A DNA stretch of 64,000 bases. Origin: Peteryoungia algae (GTDB lineage: Bacteria > Pseudomonadota > Alphaproteobacteria > Rhizobiales > Rhizobiaceae). This document shows, one piece after another, positions 57,690 through 64,000 of the stretch (positions within the stretch are counted from its first letter, which is position 1; every line of letters begins with the position of its first letter). The stretch covers positions 3,552,501 through 3,616,500 of the forward strand of contig NZ_CP128477.1 of NCBI RefSeq assembly GCF_030369675.1, written 5' to 3'. The notes under the pieces were generated by a model, which was given only the letters and a program-made list of their open reading frames with translations, searched no databases and was not told where the DNA came from. The position numbers were made by a program, and so were the translations under genes.

Positions 57690-58382
57690 TCAGAAATCGA
57701 GATCGGCGTAATGCGACACGGGCGTGATGCCGCGCACGCGCTCGGTGAGCAGCGGTCGGAAGGACGGCCGCGACTTGATGCGCTGATACCAGTCCTTTGC
57801 GACCGGAAATTCATTCCAGTCGATCTCGCCCAGATAGTCGAGCACGGAGACAGCGGCCGCAGCCGACAGGTCGGCATAGCTCAGTCGTTCGCCAGCCAGC
57901 CACTGGCGCGAGCCCGAAAGCCAGGTCAGGTATTTCATGTGATGGCGGATATTGGAGCGCGCTGTACGCAGCACCTTGGAATCGGGTGCGCCGCCGCCCA
58001 GCCCGTTCGGAATGATCAGCTTGTGCACGCGCTCGCGCACCAGCGGCTTGGTCACATCCTGCTCCATCTTCTGGAGAAACCACTCCGTCAGCCGACGGAT
58101 CTCTGCGCGCTGGAAGGGATCTTCCGCAAAGAGCCGGCGGTCGCGCTTCAGCACGCCGTGGGTTTCGTCGATGAATTCAGAAATGATGAAGGGACCACAG
58201 AGCGCCCGCATATTGTCGTCGACATAAACCGGCAGCGTGCCGGCGGGATTGAAGGCGAGGAACTCCTTGCGCTTCTCCCAGGTCTGCTCCTCCACCAGAT
58301 CCGTCTGGAAGCCGTATTCGGCCAGAACCAGGCGAATGAAACGGGACGCGGTGGACATCGTGTGATGATACAGGGTCGGCAT
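57690..58382 (-). CDS. Glutathione S-transferase family protein
   Basis: 230 residues: thioredoxin-like N-terminus (LYHHTMSTASRFIRLVLAEY, FNPAGTLPVYVDD, then ISEFID) and all-helical C-domain (LSYADLSAAAAVSVLDYLGE). Typical soluble GST, substrate unknown. Lies 11 bp upstream of queG and is divergent from uppP. Confidence 0.92.
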   Translation of the reverse strand: MPTLYHHTMSTASRFIRLVLAEYGFQTDLVEEQTWEKRKEFLAFNPAGTLPVYVDDNMRALCGPFIISEFIDETHGVLKRDRRLFAEDPFQRAEIRRLTEWFLQKMEQDVTKPLVRERVHKLIIPNGLGGGAPDSKVLRTARSNIRHHMKYLTWLSGSRQWLAGERLSYADLSAAAAVSVLDYLGEIDWNEFPVAKDWYQRIKSRPSFRPLLTERVRGITPVSHYADLDF

Positions 58383-58523
58383 CGGAACTCGAATTCTCGG
58401 ATTTTTCAGTAGCCGCAGCGCAGGCTTTCGAAGCGGCTGGTCATCAAGGCGGCTTCCAAGCTATAGGGTTTCAGCTCCCGCAATACAAGCAAATCACTTT
58501 GCCTTCCCCTAGAAGGAGACCCC

Positions 58524-59330
58524 ATGGAAGATCAATCGATTATCAGCGCGCTCGTGCTCGGCCTGATCGAAGGGCTGACCGAGTTCGTGCCGGTATCGTC
58601 CACCGCGCATGTGCTGCTGGCCGGCCATTTCCTCGGCTTCGAATCGCCGGGCAACACCTTTGCCGTTCTGATCCAGCTCGGCGCCATCCTGGCCATCCTC
58701 AGTGTCTACTTCGCCAAGCTGCTCGGCATTGCGCTCTCGCTGCCGACCAGTGTGGAGAGCCGCCGCTTTGTCGGGGCCGTTCTGGTGGCCTTTCTGCCGG
58801 CTGCGGTGATCGGCGCGCTCGCCCACGACTTCATCAAGACCGTGCTCTTCGAAACGCCCATGCTGATCTGCGTTGTCCTCATTCTCGGCGGGCTCGTCCT
58901 TCTCTGGATCGACCGCATGCCGCTGAAGCCCCGATATCACGACGTCACGGAATATCCGCTGTCGCTCGCCTTCAAGATCGGTCTTTGTCAGTGTGTGGCG
59001 ATGATCCCCGGTACCTCGCGCTCAGGCGCCACGATCGTCGGGGCTTTGCTGCTGGGAGCCGACAAACGCTCGGCGGCCGAGTTTTCCTTCTTCCTCGCCA
59101 TGCCGACCATGCTCGGAGCCTTCACGCTCGATCTTTACAAGAACCGGAATGCGATCTCGGCGGACGATGGCCTGATCATCGCGATCGGCTTCGTGGCCGC
59201 CTTTGTCTCGGCGCTTTTTGTCGTGCGGGGGCTTTTGAATTTTGTCTCGAAACGGGGTTATGCGCCCTTCGCCTGGTGGCGGATCGCCATCGGCCTGGCT
59301 GGCATCATCGGACTTCTCACTTTCGGCTGA
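58524..59330 (+). CDS. uppP: Undecaprenyl-diphosphatase UppP (BacA)
   Basis: 268 residues, about eight membrane helices. Conserved motifs [19 protein letters not shown] and [20 protein letters not shown] (the PGxSRSG motif). It dephosphorylates undecaprenyl diphosphate to recycle the lipid carrier for cell-wall synthesis. AGAAGGAGA precedes the ATG. Followed by a strong terminator. Confidence 0.97.
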   Translation: MEDQSIISALVLGLIEGLTEFVPVSSTAHVLLAGHFLGFESPGNTFAVLIQLGAILAILSVYFAKLLGIALSLPTSVESRRFVGAVLVAFLPAAVIGALAHDFIKTVLFETPMLICVVLILGGLVLLWIDRMPLKPRYHDVTEYPLSLAFKIGLCQCVAMIPGTSRSGATIVGALLLGADKRSAAEFSFFLAMPTMLGAFTLDLYKNRNAISADDGLIIAIGFVAAFVSALFVVRGLLNFVSKRGYAPFAWWRIAIGLAGIIGLLTFG

Positions 59331-59353
59331 AATCGAGAAGGCGCAGACAAGAA

Positions 59354-59380
59354 AAAAGGCCGTCCACGGGGCGGCCTTTT
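59354..59380. terminator. Bidirectional rho-independent terminator
   Basis: AAAAGGCCG (59354-59362) and CGGCCTTTT (59372-59380) with a 9-nt loop. It has A-tracts and T-tracts on both sides, so it serves uppP and the convergent small gene. Confidence 0.85.
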
Positions 59381-59392
59381 GTTATCGGAAAA

Positions 59393-59551
59393 TCAGTTCT
59401 TCGCGGAAATGGCCGACGTCGCGCAGGGATCGATGCCATAGGCGGGCGAGCAATTATCCTTGCGGGCCGCCAGCGTGGTCGGTGCGACGAAGGAGCCTGC
59501 GATGATAACCAGTGCCGCACATGCGAAGAACAGTGCGATAGGCTTGCCCAT
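59393..59551 (-). CDS. Small exported protein of unknown function
   Basis: 52 residues. GKPIALFFACAALVIIAGSF forms a signal peptide or N-terminal membrane anchor; the short mature part contains two Cys (DNCSPAYGIDPCATSA). AGAGG precedes ATG 59551 and a terminator follows. Not recognised; likely real because of this gene-like context. Confidence 0.6.
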   Translation of the reverse strand: MGKPIALFFACAALVIIAGSFVAPTTLAARKDNCSPAYGIDPCATSAISAKN

Positions 59552-59751
59552 GGAAGTGCCTCTTGAATACTGACTGAAATGAAGCGCCGGAAAGTGCTTC
59601 CGACCGGCCGTTGGGGGCCAGTCTTTACGCATTGCCACGACCGCCATCAATAGGCGATCTTGCTTTATCCGCGGTTAACGCAGGTCTCCGGATAGCTGCG
59701 TCTTTTGTGCAACGCAGTGGCGGTTGGGACGCAAGATCATGCAGGCAGCCA

Positions 59752-60732
59752 TCAGGCTGCCTTGCCGGATCCCGTATACTGGCCATGCACGCGATACTGC
59801 ACCAGATAGGTCGGCAGGATCGCGGCCATGGTCACCGGCTGGATGCCGAGACCTTCCAGCGTGCGGCCTTCCGCCTTGGCAGCCGCCGAAACGACATTGT
59901 CCTTTTTCAAGAGCTTGACCTGGTCGCTGGTGAGTGGTGGCGTGATCAACGGCACGGCAGAGGCGATGCTGCCCATCAGCGAGGCGATACCGAAGGGCAG
60001 GGAAACGAGCGGGCGCTTGCGCCCGACGATTTCCAGCATCATCTCGAGACACTGCTTGAAGGTCGCAACGTCACGGCCGCCGAGTTCGTAGATCTTCCCG
60101 CGGGCGATCGAGCCGTCGACGGAACGTGCAACGACTTCCGCGACATCTTCCACATAGACGGGCTGGAATTTTGTCTTGCCGCCGCCGACCAGCGGCAGCA
60201 CGGGTGCAATGCGGGCCATGGCGGCAAACTTGTTGAAGAAGCCGTCTTCGGGCCCGAAGACAATCGAAGGGCGCAGGATGGTGGCGTCAGGCAGGATCGA
60301 CTGCACGGCGGCCTCCGCACGGCCCTTGGTGGCGGCGTAGACCGAGTCCGAGGTGGCATCGGCGCCAATGGCCGAAATATGCGTCAGCGTCGCGTCGACG
60401 GACCGCGCGGCTTCCGCCACCGCACGCGCTCCGAAATCCTGCACGGCATCAAAGCCGTTGCGGCCGCTCTCGAACAGGATGCCGACGCAATTCACGACAT
60501 GGTCTGCCCCCTGCACGGCGGCATCGACCGACGAGCGGTAGCGCAGGTTCGCCTGGACGAAGGAGATCTGGCCGACATTTCCGAGCGGCTGCAGGAAGCC
60601 TGCGAGATCGGGGCGGCGGACGGCGACGCGGATGCGGTAGCCGCGGCGGGCAAGCGCCCTGACCACATGCCGCCCGACAAAGCCCGAGCCCCCGAAGACG
60701 GTGACGAGCGGCGGAAGGTTGGACAAGGTCAT
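59752..60732 (-). CDS. Complex I NDUFA9-like NAD(P)-binding protein
   Basis: 326 residues of the atypical SDR family related to the NDUFA9 subunit of mitochondrial complex I. Motif VTVFGGSGFVGRHVVRALAR, then ADHVVNCVGILFESGRN, VYAATKGRAEAAVQ and PVYVEDVAEVVARSV. The bacterial homologues' role is uncertain; some are associated with ubiquinone or respiratory-chain assembly. Start ATG 60732 (MTLSNLPPL). Confidence 0.9.
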   Translation of the reverse strand: MTLSNLPPLVTVFGGSGFVGRHVVRALARRGYRIRVAVRRPDLAGFLQPLGNVGQISFVQANLRYRSSVDAAVQGADHVVNCVGILFESGRNGFDAVQDFGARAVAEAARSVDATLTHISAIGADATSDSVYAATKGRAEAAVQSILPDATILRPSIVFGPEDGFFNKFAAMARIAPVLPLVGGGKTKFQPVYVEDVAEVVARSVDGSIARGKIYELGGRDVATFKQCLEMMLEIVGRKRPLVSLPFGIASLMGSIASAVPLITPPLTSDQVKLLKKDNVVSAAAKAEGRTLEGLGIQPVTMAAILPTYLVQYRVHGQYTGSGKAA

Positions 60733-60864
60733 GGACGGCTCCCCTGAACTGGCTGGGCGCATACGATATGCGCGATCTGCGCCTCTCTTAGCCGAATCGT
60801 CTGGCCGGGGAAAGGCCCGTCAAGGCCGCATCCGCAGGACATTCCACCTCAGGCGACGGGAGGC

Positions 60865-61152
60865 TCAGACGCCCTCGACGACCACCATCTCGGCATCGGC
60901 CGCTTCCTGGCGGATCTTGGCGGCAATCTGGTATTCCGGCGAGTTGTAGCAATCGACGGCAACCTGATGCGAGGAGAACTCAATCACCACGTTGCGGGTC
61001 CGGGCCTTGCCTTCGAGCTGGGTGAAGGCGCCGCCGCGGGCGAGAAAGGTCGCGCCATACTTGTCGAAGGCGACCTTGGCTGCTGCGACATAGTCCTTGT
61101 AGCGCTCGGGGTCCCTGATATCCACACGTGCGATCCAATAGCCCTTGGCCAT
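60865..61152 (-). CDS. DUF1330 domain-containing protein
   Basis: 95 residues (AKGYWIARVDIRDPERYKDY, GKARTRNVVIEFSSHQVAVD, YNSPEYQIAAKIRQEAADAE), a small ferredoxin-like-fold DUF1330 protein. Function unknown. An AGGAAGA ribosome-binding site precedes the ATG. Just downstream of pyrF on the same strand (24-bp gap), probably in the same operon. Confidence 0.9.
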   Translation of the reverse strand: MAKGYWIARVDIRDPERYKDYVAAAKVAFDKYGATFLARGGAFTQLEGKARTRNVVIEFSSHQVAVDCYNSPEYQIAAKIRQEAADAEMVVVEGV

Positions 61153-61176
61153 GTCTTCCTCCCGGTTTGTCTTCGA

Positions 61177-61881
61177 TTACGCCTGTTTGGCCAGCGCCTC
61201 GTCCATCTCGGCGAGAATGGCGAGCGCAGCGGCCTTCGGCTCGTCCGCCTTGACGATCGGACGTGCCACGACCAGATGGCTGGAGCCGGCCGCAATCGCG
61301 TCCGCGGGCGTCATGACGCGCTTCTGATCGCCCTTGTCGGCGCCGGCCGGCCGAATGCCGGGTGTCACGATCGCCATCTTCGGGCCAACGATGCCGCGTA
61401 CGGCAGAGGCTTCTTCGGCCGAGCAGACGACACCGCCCATGCCGGCCATGCTTGCCTGTTCGGCACGCTTCAGCACCAGCGTACGGGGATCATATTCGTA
61501 GCCGGCATCGCTCAGATCCTGCTTGTCCATGGAGGTGAGCACGGTGACGCCGAGCAGGCAGAGGCCGGAGCCCTCTGCGGCCTTGACGGCGGCTGCCATG
61601 GCCTTCGGATAGGCATGCAGGGTCAGCATGGTCATGCCCATGCGCGCAATGTTCTCGACCGCAGACGCGACTGTATTGTCGATGTCGAGCAGTTTCATAT
61701 CGAGGAAGACCTGCTTGCCCTCCATCGCGAGATCGCGGGCGAATTCGAGCCCGCCGGCAAAAGCGAGCTGGTAGCCGATCTTGTAGAATGAGATGCTGTC
61801 GCCGAGCGTGGAGACGACCCGCTCCGCTTCCTGGACCGTCGGAACATCCAGTCCGACGATGAGACGATGACGTGCGCTCAC
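61177..61881 (-). CDS. pyrF: Orotidine 5'-phosphate decarboxylase
   Basis: 234 residues. N-terminal [17 protein letters not shown] and catalytic Lys-Asp region [14 protein letters not shown]. It decarboxylates OMP to UMP in pyrimidine synthesis. I chose GTG 61881 because AGGAG lies 7 nt upstream and the family N-terminus starts there. The start overlaps the stop of the preceding phosphatase gene (GTGA). Confidence 0.96.
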   Translation of the reverse strand: MSARHRLIVGLDVPTVQEAERVVSTLGDSISFYKIGYQLAFAGGLEFARDLAMEGKQVFLDMKLLDIDNTVASAVENIARMGMTMLTLHAYPKAMAAAVKAAEGSGLCLLGVTVLTSMDKQDLSDAGYEYDPRTLVLKRAEQASMAGMGGVVCSAEEASAVRGIVGPKMAIVTPGIRPAGADKGDQKRVMTPADAIAAGSSHLVVARPIVKADEPKAAALAILAEMDEALAKQA

Positions 61882-62468
61882 GTATAAAACTCCTGCCAGA
61901 TCTCCATGGGCGTCCAGTCGCATGAGATGCGCCGGTCTGCAAGGGAGAAGCAGAAAAGATTGCCGCCGCCCCCAGCTTGATCCTGTACCCGCGATATGGG
62001 GATGCCTGAAAAATGACATTTCAGCAGGGTGCCGACGGCGCCGTGTCCGACAAAGGCGATCGGTTTGGTGGCGTCGTGTGTCGCAAGGATGCCATCCACC
62101 GCGCTGACGATGCGCGCCTGCGCATCCACGGCACGCTCCCAGCCGCGATAGCTGTCCTGCGGGTGAGCGAAGAACCAGTCCGCCGCGCGCTCGAAATCGG
62201 CAGGCGCAAGGAAGCCGGTCGCCGACCGGTCATTCTCGTGCAGGGCCTCATGGGCTTCAACGTCGACGCCCGCGGCATTGGCAAGGATCTCGGCAGTCTC
62301 GAACGCCTTGCGCTCCCTGCTGCTGACGATCCGCGAAAGCTGCCGCACCCAGGGCCGTTCCGCGCAAGCCGCAGCGCGAGCCCGCCCGACGGCCGACAGA
62401 CCCCAGTCGGGCACGGGGACTGCGGGATCGATCTGCACCTGCGGGTGGGTTATGTAGAGCCCGAACAT
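61878..62468 (-). CDS. Histidine phosphatase family protein
   Basis: 196 residues. Phosphoglycerate-mutase-like fold: N-terminal catalytic His in [12 protein letters not shown] (atypical for RHG), [26 protein letters not shown] and [15 protein letters not shown] (second His). The RHG tripeptide is THP here, so phosphatase activity is uncertain. Translationally coupled to pyrF. Start ATG 62468. Confidence 0.82.
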   Translation of the reverse strand: MFGLYITHPQVQIDPAVPVPDWGLSAVGRARAAACAERPWVRQLSRIVSSRERKAFETAEILANAAGVDVEAHEALHENDRSATGFLAPADFERAADWFFAHPQDSYRGWERAVDAQARIVSAVDGILATHDATKPIAFVGHGAVGTLLKCHFSGIPISRVQDQAGGGGNLFCFSLADRRISCDWTPMEIWQEFYT

Positions 62469-62479
62469 TGGTGGCGCGC

Positions 62480-63073
62480 TCAGGCCTTGCGGTAGATCCA
62501 CAGCTGCGCCGGCGGGATGTTGCGCACTACGAAATCGAAATGCTGGATGTGATAGCGATCCGGCTTGGCGATGACGGGCGACACGGGGCCATAGGTGATC
62601 TGCACCACCGGCCGGCCTTCGGGAATGCGGGACAGCAGGTCTTCAAGCAGCTGGATGCGCGCTTCCATGGGAAAACTGAGCATCGGCACGGCTGAAATCA
62701 CGCAGTCGAAGGTCTGGTCTGCGAATTCGCCAAGGGATGTCTTCAGGTCGAAGGCGTCGCCATGAACGAAGTTGACGCCGGCATAGTCCTCGACAAGGCG
62801 GCGGTAGAAGTCTTGCGAATACTCGACCGAAACGATCTTCTCGGGCGCGACGCCGCGCGCCAGGATCTGCTTGGTGATGACACCGGTGCCCGGCCCAAGT
62901 TCGAGAACGGGCAGGCCCGACTTGACGTCGATGACGCTCGCCATGCGCTTGGCGGTGATCGAGGATGTCGGCATGATCGCGCCGACGGTCTTGGGACCCT
63001 GCATCATGCCCCTGAAGAAACGGATTTCCTCGTCGAATTTCTTTTCGAACCGTTCCTTCAGTCGAATGGCCAT
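62480..63073 (-). CDS. pmtA: Phospholipid N-methyltransferase PmtA
   Basis: 197 residues that closely fit the rhizobial PmtA pattern: RLKERFEKKFDEEIRFFRGM at the start, SAM motif VLELGPGTGVITKQIL, and PPAQLWIYRK at the end. It methylates phosphatidylethanolamine stepwise towards phosphatidylcholine at the inner membrane. Phosphatidylcholine is characteristic of rhizobia and agrobacteria. Start ATG 63073; longer frames extend upstream without similarity. Confidence 0.93.
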   Translation of the reverse strand: MAIRLKERFEKKFDEEIRFFRGMMQGPKTVGAIMPTSSITAKRMASVIDVKSGLPVLELGPGTGVITKQILARGVAPEKIVSVEYSQDFYRRLVEDYAGVNFVHGDAFDLKTSLGEFADQTFDCVISAVPMLSFPMEARIQLLEDLLSRIPEGRPVVQITYGPVSPVIAKPDRYHIQHFDFVVRNIPPAQLWIYRKA

Positions 63074-63200
63074 GGTCGTCCCTCTTCTTGTTGCTGCGCG
63101 ATTGCTGCGAGCTGATTGCGACAATTTTGGGCCAGTCTGTCGCAAACGCAAGAGGGAATGGCGCAGGCGGGCCACATGCCCGCCAGAAAGTTTCAGGTGC

Positions 63201-64000
63201 CTAGACGCGCATCGGCATCAGGACGTAGAGCGCGTCGGCTCCGGCGGTGTCGCGAATGAGCGTCGGAGAGCCGGCATCGGCCAGCAGGAAGATCGCGTCC
63301 TCGCCCGAGAGCTGGGCGGTGATGTCGAGGAGATATTTGGCGTTGAAGCCGATCTCCATCGCGTCGCTTTCATAGCCGACGGCGACCTCTTCCGTGGCGC
63401 TGCCGGAATCCGGATTGTTGACAGTCAGCATCAACTGGCCATCGGCGAGAGCGAGTTTCACGGCGCGACCACGCTCCGACGAAATGGTCGAGACACGGTC
63501 GACGGCGCGCGCGAAGGTCTGGCAATCGACCCGCATTTCCTTGTCGTTCGCCTGCGGAATGACCCGCTGGTAATCCGGGAAGGTTCCGTCGATCAGCTTG
63601 GAGGTGAGCACGACCGAGCCGATGGAGAGGCGGATCTTGGAATCGGAGATTTCGATGCCGATGATCAGGTCCGGATTGTCGATCAGCTTCTGCAATTCGC
63701 CGACGGTCTTGCGCGGGATGATGATGCCCGGCATGCCTTCCGAACCGGGGGGCGCATCGACATCGGCACGGGCGAGGCGGTGACCGTCGGTCGCGACGGC
63801 CCGCAGCTTCAGCGCGCCGGAGGCTTCGATCGTGTGCAGGAAGATGCCATTCAGGTAATAGCGGGTCTCTTCGGTGGAGATCGCAAACTGCGTGCGATCG
63901 ATCAGCATCTTGAAGTCCGATGCCTTCATCTTGAACGAGTGGGAGAAGCTGCCGGCCGTGAGATCCGGGAAGTCCGATTGCGGCAGGCATTGCAGCGAGA
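63201..64000 (-). CDS. dnaN: DNA polymerase III beta subunit (sliding clamp), 5' end outside the window
   Basis: The C-terminal 265 or so residues of DnaN: FPDLTAGSFSHSFKMKASDF, FAISTEETRYYLNGIFLH, ATDGHRLARADVDAPPG, and the usual end TLIRDTAGADALYVLMPMRV. The frame is open to the window edge, so the N-terminal third is missing here. The clamp confers processivity on replication. Confidence 0.96.
   Translation of the reverse strand, partial: SLQCLPQSDFPDLTAGSFSHSFKMKASDFKMLIDRTQFAISTEETRYYLNGIFLHTIEASGALKLRAVATDGHRLARADVDAPPGSEGMPGIIIPRKTVGELQKLIDNPDLIIGIEISDSKIRLSIGSVVLTSKLIDGTFPDYQRVIPQANDKEMRVDCQTFARAVDRVSTISSERGRAVKLALADGQLMLTVNNPDSGSATEEVAVGYESDAMEIGFNAKYLLDITAQLSGEDAIFLLADAGSPTLIRDTAGADALYVLMPMRV

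Overview
This window looks like part of an alphaproteobacterial chromosome, most likely Rhizobiaceae. Two very different parts meet at about position 45,000. The right part (45,058-64,000) is ordinary, compact chromosomal sequence: guaA, a methylthioadenosine nucleosidase gene, a thioesterase gene, tspO, an imelysin/di-haem iron operon, an rRNA methyltransferase gene, rlpA, queG, gst, uppP, pyrF, pmtA and the 3' part of dnaN. The rhizobial-type PmtA and the DnaN are the best lineage markers. I cannot fix the genus.

The left part (1-45,000) is a genomic island. A P4-type tyrosine integrase (43,507-44,763) lies against the 3' end of guaA, a known insertion hotspot for such elements. The other island end is outside the window. 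Three blocks can be seen.

Block 1 (83-13,824, minus strand) is a complete type I BREX operon in canonical order: brxR, brxA, brxB, brxC, pglX, pglZ, brxL. Its BrxL is unusual: the C-terminal Lon-protease-like domain is replaced by what looks like a MITD1-type, phospholipase-D-like domain.

Block 2 (13,955-29,507, plus strand) is transcribed away from BREX across a 130-bp intergenic region that carries an 11+11 bp inverted repeat, a likely BrxR operator. It is a tight six-gene operon: AddB-like nuclease, AddA-like helicase-nuclease, a DEAH helicase with a probable C-terminal nuclease, a DUF6361 protein, a PLD (HxK) protein and an SNF2-type helicase. A 539-residue coiled-coil protein of unknown function follows. 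I do not recognise this set as a named defence system, and it is the main candidate for an undescribed one.

Block 3 (31,600-44,900) is decaying mobile-element sequence. It holds an intact hipBA toxin-antitoxin pair; an AbiEi antitoxin gene whose toxin partner is reduced to a 40-codon stub; DUF932 and ParB-like genes typical of integrative elements, preceded by two homologous leader sequences that covary as RNA structures; a frameshifted ParB-like gene; a methylase/strawberry-notch-type gene cut off and joined to a truncated LysR gene; a three-gene operon (excisionase-like HTH, alpha/beta hydrolase, EF-Ts fused to DUF4180); a broken alpA; and the integrase. The island therefore appears to be a composite defence island whose mobility functions have largely decayed.
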